Positions 42,659-50,640 of a stretch of 64,000 nucleotides of DNA are shown here, one piece after another. The stretch's first letter is position 1. Every line of letters starts with the position of its first letter. Where the stretch lies: the NCBI RefSeq assembly GCF_026343295.1, contig NZ_JAPELY010000003.1, forward strand, positions 124,001 to 188,000, in the 5' to 3' direction. Under the pieces are notes generated by a model that ran no database searches, had not been told where the DNA came from, and saw only the letters and a program-made list of their open reading frames with translations. The position numbers and the translations under genes are program-made. This DNA comes from Streptomyces sp. NBC_00083 (lineage in GTDB: Bacteria > Actinomycetota > Actinomycetes > Streptomycetales > Streptomycetaceae).

Positions 42659-43672
42659 ATGCGCACACCCCGCACACCCCGCACGGCAACCACGGCGGTC
42701 CTGGCGGTCACCGCGCTGGCGCTCGCGCTGGGCGGGTGCAGCGGTTCCGGCGGCAGGAGTTCCGAGGACAGCGGGTCGGGATCACCGGGCGGCGGCCAGG
42801 GGGTGACCACCCCGCGCCTGAAGATCGCCATGGTGACCCACTCGGGCGAGGGTGACACGTTCTGGGACATCGTGCAGAGCGGCGCGAAGCAGGCCGCGGC
42901 CAAGGACAACGTCGACTTCCTGTACTCGGCGAACAAGGAGGGTCAGCAGCAGGCCCAGCTGATCCAGGCCGCCATCGACCAGAAGGTCGACGGCCTCGTC
43001 GTGACGCTGGCCAAACCCGAAGCCGTCAGAGACGTCGTCGAGAAGGCCGTCGCCGCGGGCATACCCGTCGTCACCATCAACTCCGGCGCCGACTCCTCGA
43101 AGGCCCTCGGCGCGCTCGGCCACATCGGCCAGGACGAGGGCGTCGCGGGCCGGGCCGTCGGCGACGAGCTCACCAAGGAGGGCAGGAAGAAGGCCCTCTG
43201 CGTCATCCACGAGCAGGGCAACGTCTCCCTCGAACAGCGCTGTGCGGGTGTGAAGGAAACGTTCAAGGGCAGCGTCGAGAACCTCAATGTGGACGGCACC
43301 AACACGCCCGCCTCCGCCTCGTCCATCGAGGCCAGGCTCCAGTCGTCCCCGGACATCGACACCGTCGTCACGCTCGGCGCGCCCATGGCGGCGGCCGCGG
43401 TCCAGGCGAAGGGCGACGCCAAGAGCTCCGCCGAGATCGACACCTTCGACCTCAACGCCGCCGTGGTCAAACAGTTCAAGGCCCACCAGATCGGCTTCGC
43501 CGTCGACCAGCAGCCCTACCTCCAGGGCTACCTCGCCGTCGACGAGCTGTGGCTGAACAAGACCAACGGAGATGTGATCGGCGGCGGCAGGCCGGTCCTG
43601 ACCGGGCCCGCGATCGTCACCGGGAAGGACGTGCCGACGCTGGAGAAGTACACCGCCCGCGGTACCCGATGA
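42659..43672 (+). CDS. Sugar ABC transporter binding lipoprotein, copy 1
   Basis: A 337-residue periplasmic-binding-protein (RbsB-like) lipoprotein. The lipobox is LGGC (Cys27). After a Ser/Gly linker the fold begins KIAMVTHSGEGDTFWDIVQSG; further blocks are AAIDQKVDGLVVTLAKPEAV, GHIGQDEGVAGRAVGDEL and FAVDQQPYLQGYLAVDELW. Paralogous to the next gene. ATG at 42659. The transporter probably imports a pentose, inositol or similar sugar. Confidence 0.92.
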   Translation: MRTPRTPRTATTAVLAVTALALALGGCSGSGGRSSEDSGSGSPGGGQGVTTPRLKIAMVTHSGEGDTFWDIVQSGAKQAAAKDNVDFLYSANKEGQQQAQLIQAAIDQKVDGLVVTLAKPEAVRDVVEKAVAAGIPVVTINSGADSSKALGALGHIGQDEGVAGRAVGDELTKEGRKKALCVIHEQGNVSLEQRCAGVKETFKGSVENLNVDGTNTPASASSIEARLQSSPDIDTVVTLGAPMAAAAVQAKGDAKSSAEIDTFDLNAAVVKQFKAHQIGFAVDQQPYLQGYLAVDELWLNKTNGDVIGGGRPVLTGPAIVTGKDVPTLEKYTARGTR

Positions 43673-43770
43673 TCGCCCGCGCAGTCCCCGTGACCCATAC
43701 TTGGGCGGCCGGGGCAGGGACCGACCAGCCCCGGGAGCACCCGGTGGTACAGCAAGAAGGGCACGGCGTC

Positions 43771-44784
43771 GTGGCAAGGGTTCGGACAGGGGTACGCGTC
43801 ATGGGCGCGGTGCTGGCAGCGGTGCTCGGAGCCTCCTTGGCGGGGTGCAGCAGCACCGGCGGCAAGCGCGCCGAGGACGCGCGCAAGTCCGCGCAGGCCC
43901 AGGGCAGGGCCGCGGTGGACACGCCCCGCTGGAAGATCGCGATGGTCACCCACTCGGGCGACGGCGACACGTTCTGGGACATCGTGCAGAGCGGCGCCAA
44001 GCAGGCCGCCGTCAAGGACAACATCGACTTCCTCTACTCGCACAGCGACCAGGGGCAGCAGCAGGCCCAGTTCGTGCAGGCCGCGATCGACCAGAAGGTC
44101 GACGGGCTCATCGTCACGCTCGCAAAGCCGGACGCCCTCAAGGACGTCGTCGCCAAGGCCGAGAAGGCCGGCATCCCGGTGATCACCGTCAACTCGGGCT
44201 CGGAGAAGTCCAAGGAGTTCGGCGCGCTCACCCACATCGGCCAGGACGAGACCATCGCGGGCCGGGCGGTCGGCGACGAGCTCACCAGGCGGGGCAGGAA
44301 GAAGGCGCTCTGCGTCCTGCACGAGCAGGGCAACGTCGGCCACGAACAGCGCTGCGCGGGCACCAAGGAGACCTTCAAGGGCGAGGTCCAGAACCTCTAC
44401 GTCACCGGCACCAACATGCCCGACGTGCAGTCCTCCATCGAGGCCAAGCTCCAGGCCGACCCGTCGATCGACGCCGTGGTCACCCTCGGCGCGCCCTTCG
44501 CGGACACCGCGGTCAAGGCCAAGGAGTCGGCCGGCAGCTCCGCCGAGATCGACACCTTCGACCTGAACCCCAAGGTGGCCGCCTCCCTCAAGGCCGGCAC
44601 CCTCGGCTTCGCCGTCGACCAGCAGCCCTACCTCCAGGGGTACGAGGCCGTCGACCTGCTCTGGCTCTACAAGTACAACGCCGACGTGCTCGGCGGCGGG
44701 CTTCCGGTGCTGACCGGCCCCCAGATCGTCACCAAGGACGAGGCCGCCAAGCTGGAGGCGTACACGAAGCGGGGGACCCGATGA
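43771..44784 (+). CDS. Sugar ABC transporter binding lipoprotein, copy 2
   Basis: A 337-residue lipoprotein closely similar to copy 1 throughout the mature part (KIAMVTHSGDGDTFWDIVQS, AIDQKVDGLIVTLAKPDAL, FAVDQQPYLQGYEAVDLLW). Lipobox LAGC (Cys26). GTG at 43771 is preferred because it gives a normal signal peptide; GTG at 43744 is possible. It overlaps the permease start by 4 bases (ATGA), whereas copy 1 is 98 bp upstream. Copy 2 may be the original partner of the permease. Confidence 0.9.
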   Translation: MARVRTGVRVMGAVLAAVLGASLAGCSSTGGKRAEDARKSAQAQGRAAVDTPRWKIAMVTHSGDGDTFWDIVQSGAKQAAVKDNIDFLYSHSDQGQQQAQFVQAAIDQKVDGLIVTLAKPDALKDVVAKAEKAGIPVITVNSGSEKSKEFGALTHIGQDETIAGRAVGDELTRRGRKKALCVLHEQGNVGHEQRCAGTKETFKGEVQNLYVTGTNMPDVQSSIEAKLQADPSIDAVVTLGAPFADTAVKAKESAGSSAEIDTFDLNPKVAASLKAGTLGFAVDQQPYLQGYEAVDLLWLYKYNADVLGGGLPVLTGPQIVTKDEAAKLEAYTKRGTR

Positions 44785-45818
44785 CCGCCACACCCCTGGG
44801 CGGGGACGAGCGGCTGCTGCGGCGCTCGGTCTGGCGCAAGCTCCTCGGCCGCCCCGAGCTGGGCTCGGTGGTCGGCGCCGTCGCCGTCTTCCTGTTCTTC
44901 TCCGTCGTCGCCGACAGCTTCCTGCGGCCCTCCAGCCTCTCGACCGTCCTGTACGCGGCCTCCACGATCGGCATCATGGCGGTGCCGGTGGCGCTGCTCA
45001 TGATCGGCGGCGAGTTCGACCTGTCGGCGGGCGTCATGGTGACGACGTCGGCCCTCGTCTCGTCGATGTTCAGCTACCAGATGACGGCGAACGTGTGGGT
45101 CGGCGTGGCCGTCTCCCTGCTCGTCACCGTCGCCATCGGCGCCTTCAACGGCTTCATGCTGACCCGCACCAAACTCCCCAGCTTCATCATCACGCTGGGC
45201 ACGTTCCTGATGCTGACCGGCCTCAACCTCGGCTTCACCAAGCTGATCAGCGGCACCGTGTCGACGAAGTCCATCTCCGACATGCAGGGCTTCGAGTCCG
45301 CGAAGAAGCTCTTCGCCTCCCAGCTGAGCATCGGCTCCGTCGACCTCAAGGTCACCATCCTGTGGTGGTTCGTGCTGGTCGCGATCGCCACCTGGATCCT
45401 GCTGCGGACCCGCTTCGGCAACTGGATCTTCGCCGTCGGCGGCGGCGCGGACGCGGCCCGCGCGGTCGGCGTCCCGGTCTTCAAGACGAAGATCGGCCTC
45501 TACATGGGCGTCGCGTTCGCGGCCTGGGTCTCCGGCCAGCACCTGCTGTTCTCGTACGACGTGGTGCAGTCGGGCGAGGGCGTCGGCAACGAGCTGATCT
45601 ACATCATCGCGGCCGTCATCGGCGGCTGTCTGATCACCGGCGGCTACGGCTCGGCGATCGGCTCCGCCGTCGGCGCGTTCATCTTCGGCATGACCAGCAA
45701 GGGCATCGTGTACGCGGAGTGGAACCCGGACTGGTTCAAGTTCTTCCTCGGAGCGATGCTCCTGCTCGCCACGCTGCTCAACGCGTGGGTGCGCAAGCGG
45801 GCGGAGGCCACGGCATGA
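44781..45818 (+). CDS. Sugar ABC transporter permease (RbsC-like)
   Basis: A 345-residue inner-membrane permease with about ten helices. The family signature regions are VALLMIGGEFDLSAGVMVTT, TKLPSFIITLGTFLMLTGLN, and GELIYIIAAVIGGCLITGGY-like near residue 270 and GMTSKGIVYAEWNPDWFKF. Coupled by overlaps to the binding protein upstream and the ATPase downstream (ATGA at 45815). It belongs to the CUT2 class of importers. Confidence 0.93.
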   Translation: MTATPLGGDERLLRRSVWRKLLGRPELGSVVGAVAVFLFFSVVADSFLRPSSLSTVLYAASTIGIMAVPVALLMIGGEFDLSAGVMVTTSALVSSMFSYQMTANVWVGVAVSLLVTVAIGAFNGFMLTRTKLPSFIITLGTFLMLTGLNLGFTKLISGTVSTKSISDMQGFESAKKLFASQLSIGSVDLKVTILWWFVLVAIATWILLRTRFGNWIFAVGGGADAARAVGVPVFKTKIGLYMGVAFAAWVSGQHLLFSYDVVQSGEGVGNELIYIIAAVIGGCLITGGYGSAIGSAVGAFIFGMTSKGIVYAEWNPDWFKFFLGAMLLLATLLNAWVRKRAEATA

Positions 45819-46639
45819 CGACCACCCCATACGAGCCGGAGGGGCGGACCGCCCTCGTCGAGCTCGACGACGTCAGCAAGTACTACGGCAACATCCGCGC
45901 CCTCGAAGGCGTCACCCTGGAGGTCCACGCGGGCGAGATCACCTGCGTCCTCGGTGACAACGGCGCGGGCAAGTCCACCCTCATCAAGATCATCGCGGGT
46001 CTGCACCGGCACGACGCGGGCACCTTCCGCATCGACGGGGAGGACGTCTCGCTCGCCAACCCGCGCGAGGCACTCGACCGGGGCATCGCCACCGTCTACC
46101 AGGACCTGGCCGTGGTCCCGCTGATGCCGGTCTGGCGCAACTTCTTCCTCGGCTCGGAGCCCACCCGGGGCAAGGGCCCCTTCAAGCGCCTGGACGTCGA
46201 GAAGATGCGCCGCACCACCCATGCGGAGCTGCTGCGCATGGGCATCGACCTGCGCGACGTCGACCAGCCGATCGGCACCCTGTCCGGCGGCGAGCGCCAG
46301 TGCGTCGCCATCGCGCGCGCCGTCCACTTCGGCGCCAAGGTCCTCGTGCTCGACGAGCCGACCGCGGCCCTCGGCGTGAAGCAGTCCGGGGTCGTCCTGA
46401 AGTACGTGGCGGCCGCCCGCGACGCCGGGCTCGGCGTGGTTCTCATCACGCACAACCCGCACCACGCCTACCTCGTCGGGGACCGTTTCGTGCTCCTCAA
46501 GCGCGGCTCGATGACCGGCAGCCATCTCCGCTCGGAGATCACCCTGGACGAGCTCACCCGCCAGATGGCGGGCGGCAGCGAGCTCGAAGAGCTGAGCCAC
46601 GAGCTCCAGCGGGCCACCGGACCCGACGACCCGCGGTAG
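45815..46639 (+). CDS. Sugar ABC transporter ATPase, single domain
   Basis: A 274-residue ATPase. Walker A GDNGAGKST, Q-loop ATVYQDLAVVPLMPVWRN, signature LSGGERQC, Walker B VLVLDEPTAALG and H-loop ITHNPHHAY are intact. Most RbsA-type ATPases have two domains (about 500 residues); this one has only one, so it should act as a homodimer with the single permease type. The last gene of the ABC operon, followed by a hairpin. Confidence 0.92.
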   Translation: MTTTPYEPEGRTALVELDDVSKYYGNIRALEGVTLEVHAGEITCVLGDNGAGKSTLIKIIAGLHRHDAGTFRIDGEDVSLANPREALDRGIATVYQDLAVVPLMPVWRNFFLGSEPTRGKGPFKRLDVEKMRRTTHAELLRMGIDLRDVDQPIGTLSGGERQCVAIARAVHFGAKVLVLDEPTAALGVKQSGVVLKYVAAARDAGLGVVLITHNPHHAYLVGDRFVLLKRGSMTGSHLRSEITLDELTRQMAGGSELEELSHELQRATGPDDPR

Positions 46640-46646
46640 CCCCCTC

Positions 46647-46674
46647 GTGCCGCCCCGGGCCGACGGGGCGGCAC
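46647..46674 (+). terminator. Hairpin after the sugar ABC operon
   Basis: GTGCCGCCCC and GGGGCGGCAC form a perfect 10-bp stem around an 8-base loop. It lacks a T tract; part of the transcription may continue into the ROK kinase gene 47 bases downstream. Confidence 0.65.
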
Positions 46675-46720
46675 CCGCACGCGAGGTCCGCGCCGCGTCC
46701 GGATGGCAGAATCGGCCCCG

Positions 46721-47887
46721 ATGACCACGTACCGCGACTTCGCCCTAGCCCACCGGGGATCCGCCCGGTCCACGCTGCGCACCGTCGGCACCCGGGAGCG
46801 CCGCTCGCATCTGACGGCCCCGCGGGTGCCCACCGTCGGCATCGACATCGGCGGTACGAAGGTGATGGCCGGCGTGGTGGACGCGGACGGCAACATCCTG
46901 GAGAAGCTCCGCACGGAGACCCCGGACAAGTCCAAGAGCCCCAAGGTCGTCGAGGACACCATCACCGAGCTGGTCCTCGACCTGTCCGACCGGCACGACG
47001 TGCACGCGGTGGGCATCGGGGCGGCCGGCTGGGTCGACGCCGACCGCTCCACCATCCTCTTCGCCCCGCACCTGGCCTGGCGCAACGAGCCGCTGCGCGA
47101 CGCCCTCCAGGCCCGCCTCGCGGTCCCGGTCATGGTCGACAACGACGCCAACACGGCCGCCTGGGCCGAATGGCGATTCGGCGCCGGGCGCGGCGAGGAC
47201 CACCTGGTGATGATCACGCTCGGCACCGGCATCGGCGGTGCGATCCTGGAGGACGGGCAGGTCAAGCGCGGCAAGTACGGGGTGGCCGGCGAGTTCGGCC
47301 ACATGCAGGTCGTGCCCGGCGGCCACCGCTGCGCCTGCGGCAACCGCGGCTGCTGGGAGCAGTACAGCTCGGGCAACGCGCTGGTCCGCGAGGCCCGCGA
47401 GCTGGCGAGCGCCGATTCCCCGGTGGCGTACAACATCATCGAACGCGTCGGCGGCAACATCCCCGAGATCACCGGGCCGCTCATCACCGAGCTGGCCCGC
47501 GAGGGCGACGCCATGTGTGTCGAGCTGCTCCAGGACATCGGACAGTGGCTCGGCGTCGGCATCGCCAACCTGGCCGCCGCCCTCGACCCGTCGTGCTTCG
47601 TCATCGGCGGGGGCGTCAGCGCCGCCGACGACCTCCTGATCCGCCCCGCCCGTGACGCCTTCAAGCGTCACCTCACCGGCCGCGGCTACCGTCCCGAGGC
47701 GCGCATCGCCAAGGCGCAGCTCGGCCCCGAGGCGGGCATGGTCGGCGCCGCCGATCTGGCCCGGCTGGTGGCCCGCCGGTTCCGCCGGGCCAACCGCCGC
47801 CGCGTCGAGCGCTACGAGCGGTACGCGAAGGTCGCCGAAGCCGTCCGCAGGACGGGCACCACCCGCACCACCCAGGAATCCGACTGA
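46721..47887 (+). CDS. ROK-family sugar kinase (glucokinase-like)
   Basis: A 388-residue ROK protein without a DNA-binding domain. It has the phosphate motif GIDIGGTKVMAG, the catalytic Asp region MVDNDANTAAWAEW, TLGTGIGGAIL and the zinc motif HRCACGNRGCWEQY. C- and N-terminal tails (about 45 and 40 residues) are longer than in standard glucokinases. It probably phosphorylates the sugar imported by the upstream ABC system. ATG at 46721 is chosen; ATG at 46703 is possible. The stop overlaps the next start (TGATG). Confidence 0.88.
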   Translation: MTTYRDFALAHRGSARSTLRTVGTRERRSHLTAPRVPTVGIDIGGTKVMAGVVDADGNILEKLRTETPDKSKSPKVVEDTITELVLDLSDRHDVHAVGIGAAGWVDADRSTILFAPHLAWRNEPLRDALQARLAVPVMVDNDANTAAWAEWRFGAGRGEDHLVMITLGTGIGGAILEDGQVKRGKYGVAGEFGHMQVVPGGHRCACGNRGCWEQYSSGNALVREARELASADSPVAYNIIERVGGNIPEITGPLITELAREGDAMCVELLQDIGQWLGVGIANLAAALDPSCFVIGGGVSAADDLLIRPARDAFKRHLTGRGYRPEARIAKAQLGPEAGMVGAADLARLVARRFRRANRRRVERYERYAKVAEAVRRTGTTRTTQESD

Positions 47888-48474
47888 TGACACCGCCCGA
47901 CCGCCCCGCCGTGCCCCGCCAGTCCCCGCCGCCGGACGAGAAGCCCCCCGAGACCCGGCAGCACATGATCCGGCGGCGCTGGATCACCGCGGTCATCATC
48001 GTGCTGCTCATCGGTGTGCCCGCGGGCTACCTGGCGATCTCCGCGGAGCAGAGCCGCACCAGCGGCCGCGACAAGGAGTCGGAGGCCGCGGCGACGGGCC
48101 TCGTGCACGACTGGCCGTCCAAGGCCCAGCGGCGCATCTACGAGGTGCCGATCCCGATGGACTCCATCGGCGTGTACTTCTACGAGTCGAACAGCTGGAA
48201 GGTCAGCAAGCTCTACGCCCAGTTCGAGACGAGTGCGGCGGGCCTGGCCGAGTTCATGAAGAGCGCGGGCACCAGCACGGCCACGCTGAAGCCCGGCAAC
48301 GTGACGATCGACGGCAAGGACGCGGCGAAGGTCCACTGGACCTTCCCCGGCAACCACGACTGGTCGGGCACCACCCGCACCGCCAAGGACCCCCGGCCGA
48401 CCCTCGACATCACCGTCGACGAAACCAACCCGGACCGGCCGAACGTCTTCGTGGTGTCCACGACGACTCCCTGA
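47887..48474 (+). CDS. Membrane-anchored protein of unknown function
   Basis: A 195-residue protein with a Pro-rich cytoplasmic tail, one membrane helix (about residues 31-52, WITAVIIVLLIGVPAGYLAI) and an exported domain containing VYFYESNSWKVSKLYAQFE and AKVHWTFPGNHDWSG. No family is recognised. The ATG overlaps the ROK kinase stop, so it is translationally coupled and probably serves the same locus. Confidence 0.7.
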   Translation: MTPPDRPAVPRQSPPPDEKPPETRQHMIRRRWITAVIIVLLIGVPAGYLAISAEQSRTSGRDKESEAAATGLVHDWPSKAQRRIYEVPIPMDSIGVYFYESNSWKVSKLYAQFETSAAGLAEFMKSAGTSTATLKPGNVTIDGKDAAKVHWTFPGNHDWSGTTRTAKDPRPTLDITVDETNPDRPNVFVVSTTTP

Positions 48475-48520
48475 GCCGGCCGGCCACGGCCGTCCGGATC
48501 CGGAGCGGCGGCGTGCGCCG

Positions 48521-49225
48521 TCAGGCCGGCAGCCGCTGGTGGGAGGAGCGGCGCGCGGCGGTCAGGAGCGCGTGGAACTGGAGGCCCGCCTGGTCGATGT
48601 CGTTGAGGGCCGTGGGGAACGGCAGCCGTACGTCCCGGTGCGACGCGGGCAGTTCGAGGCGCAGGGTCACGCCGTACCGGTCCATGGCCAGCGGCAGGGC
48701 GCGCACCACGCCGTGCTTCAGGCGGGGCTCGACGAGGCGGAGCAGCAGCGGGACGAGGTCGGGGTGGTCGTCCACGAGATGGGTGAGCATGCCGGCCTCG
48801 CAGGGCGCCATCGGATCGCACGGCGCCTCCTGCAACTCCTCCAGCGAGACGTACGTACGCCCCGCGGCGTCCTCGATGACGGCCTGGCCGAACTCCATGC
48901 AGGTGCTGTCGGGGGAGTGCGCGCTGTAGGCCTTCGCCACCAGGCCGGACAGGGTGACGCGGGCCCGCAGCCGGTCCCGCACGGGGGTGGGCGCGATGTC
49001 GGTGAGTTCGAGGCGTACGGGGATGCGGGGCCCCGCGGGCAGGGCCTCCGTGGGGTCGGCCGGGTCGTGCAGGTGGATGCGGCCCAGCGCGCCGGCGCCG
49101 TCGAGGCTGTAGACCTCCTGGTCGCGGCCGTCGGTGACCACGGTCATGGAGTGGGCCGCGGCGATGACGGACCGCACGCGCTCGGCGGGGGTCGGCTGGG
49201 GGGTGCGGGCACGGTGCGGGCGCAT
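48521..49225 (-). CDS. DUF2470 (HugZ-like) protein, iron-regulated
   Basis: A 234-residue protein. The C-terminal DUF2470 domain (about 140-225) shows LTHLVDDHPDLVPLLLRLV, MDRYGVTLRLEL and RDVRLPFPTALND. The N-terminal part resembles a split-barrel fold (VRLELTDIAPTPVRDRLRAR, LSGLVAKAY). HugZ-type proteins act on haem. A 19-bp iron box precedes the gene, so it should be induced when iron is scarce. ATG at 49225 with GGGAG upstream. Haem or siderophore utilisation is inferred. Confidence 0.82.
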   Translation of the reverse strand: MRPHRARTPQPTPAERVRSVIAAAHSMTVVTDGRDQEVYSLDGAGALGRIHLHDPADPTEALPAGPRIPVRLELTDIAPTPVRDRLRARVTLSGLVAKAYSAHSPDSTCMEFGQAVIEDAAGRTYVSLEELQEAPCDPMAPCEAGMLTHLVDDHPDLVPLLLRLVEPRLKHGVVRALPLAMDRYGVTLRLELPASHRDVRLPFPTALNDIDQAGLQFHALLTAARRSSHQRLPA

Positions 49226-49266
49226 GCGGGTTCTCCCTGGGGACGTCGCAGAGACGCGAGTTCAAC

Positions 49267-49285
49267 TTAGGTATGCCTAACCTAA
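49267..49285 (-). promoter_or_regulatory. Iron box (DmdR1/IdeR type)
   Basis: TTAGGTATGCCTAACCTAA is a 19-bp near-palindrome close to the actinobacterial iron-box consensus TTAGGTTAGGCTCACCTAA. It lies 42 bases before the DUF2470 gene. DmdR1 with Fe2+ would repress. Confidence 0.85.
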
Positions 49286-49371
49286 CCCATGGTGAGCGGG
49301 CGGGGAAGCCGTCCCGATTCCTCCCGCGCCGCGTGTCGCGGTCCCCGTGCGCAGCGGCGGCCCGCACGCGC

Positions 49372-50088
49372 TCAGACGCCGGGAAGCTCCCACGGCGCGG
49401 GGCCCGTCCCGTTGTTCCAGGCCCGCAGGAACGCCCCGTCGAGGCAGAGGATGGCGCACTGCTCGGCATAGCCCAGGGCGGGCTCGGTGAACTCGCTGGT
49501 CGTGACGACCACGGCGAGGTCGGCCTCGTGCACGGCGTAACAGGTCCCGCCGAAGCGCTGCAGATCCTGCGAGCCGACCTTGTGGCCGGCCCCGTAGCAC
49601 TTGCACTGGACGACGAGGTGCCGGCCGTCCGGCGTCGTGGCGATCACGTCCGCGCCGAGGTCGCCCGCGCCGCCCACCACATGGACGTCGGAGCAGCCGT
49701 CGCGCTCGCACAGCCGGGACACCGCGTCCTCGAACGCCAGCGGGTCGATGTCGGCGCACTCCGCGGCCTCCGGGGCGCCGACGGTGGGCGGCAGCACCGG
49801 GGCCGGCTGTTCCGGCGCGGGCGCGACCGTCGTTTCGAGCGCCGCTCTGCGGGCCGCGCGGCGCAGCCAGTTGCTGCGTATCGCGGCGGTCGACAGCAGG
49901 AGGAGCGCGAGCAGCGCCAGGACGGCGCCGAGCGGATGGGAGTGCGGCCGTACCGCCGACTTGAAGGTCAGGGCGACTCCCCAGATGACGAGCGCGACCA
50001 GACCGAAACCCAGCGAGGTGGCACGCAGATCGAACGCCGGGCGCCGGCGGCGCGGAACGGCGGGGTAACGACGAACCGGCATCGTCAT
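49372..50088 (-). CDS. Membrane-anchored Mrr-like restriction endonuclease
   Basis: A 238-residue protein. Two N-terminal membrane helices (about 22-42 and 50-68) are followed by a linker and an Mrr-type PD-(D/E)xK nuclease domain (about 115-225) with GAGDLGADVIATTPDG and HLVVQCKCYG, which supply the Asp and Q-x-K residues, then VGSQDLQRFGGT. Such proteins may cut incoming DNA or act in a membrane-linked role. ATG at 50088 with AAGGAGT upstream. No methylase is nearby. Confidence 0.8.
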   Translation of the reverse strand: MTMPVRRYPAVPRRRRPAFDLRATSLGFGLVALVIWGVALTFKSAVRPHSHPLGAVLALLALLLLSTAAIRSNWLRRAARRAALETTVAPAPEQPAPVLPPTVGAPEAAECADIDPLAFEDAVSRLCERDGCSDVHVVGGAGDLGADVIATTPDGRHLVVQCKCYGAGHKVGSQDLQRFGGTCYAVHEADLAVVVTTSEFTEPALGYAEQCAILCLDGAFLRAWNNGTGPAPWELPGV

Positions 50089-50221
50089 CGCGGGACTCCT
50101 TCGGATCAGCAAGATCACTTCCACGTCCGTCTGCCCGCCCGCGCCCCGTCCACGCGGTTCGGGCCGCTTCTGGGCCAACAAGCCTTACCGGGAGGGGAGT
50201 TGGTGCGGCCCGAGATGCCCC

Positions 50222-50639
50222 CTGCGCATGCTCGCGAACTCCACCACCGGCCTGCCCGACTACGCGCCCGCCCCCGGCTTCCAGCAGGCGGTCACCGCCA
50301 ACCCGTTCCGCCGGTGGACCGCCGCCGAACTCGTCGCGCTCTCGACCGGCCGGCAGCCCTGGTACCGGCCGGGCGCCAACTGGAACTACTCGCACGCCAA
50401 CTTCGTGCTGCTCGGCGCACTACGGCATGGGCGTGGTCGTCCTCGGCGACTGGGGCTCCCAACACCCCCTGTTCTTCGGCTACTCGGCGTCGATGGCCTA
50501 CCTGCCGTCCCAGAGTCTGGCCATCGCCGTGTCCACCACGCAGGACCCCGGGTCCACGGACGGCCACACCGCGCACACCATCGTCCAGCGCATCGCCGCC
50601 GCCCTGACCCCCGGCCACCCCATCCCCGACTTCGGCTGA
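50222..50639 (+). pseudogene. Remnant of a beta-lactamase-like serine hydrolase
   Basis: Two pieces of one family lie in different frames. Piece 1 (50222-50415) has LRMLANSTTGLPDYAPAPGF, and GANWNYSHANFVLLG with the class C YxN motif. Piece 2 (about 50417-50639) has YGMGVVVLGDWGSQHPLFFG and LAIAVSTT, the C-terminal end of the family. The N-terminal SxxK motif and roughly 150 middle residues are missing and the join shifts frame. It is therefore a decayed gene. Confidence 0.8.
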
Positions 50640-50640
50640 G

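Noticed and set aside
43744..43770. Earlier GTG start for the second sugar-binding lipoprotein
   Set aside because: Possible, but it adds nine residues before an otherwise normal signal peptide; GTG at 43771 gives the same length as the paralogue.
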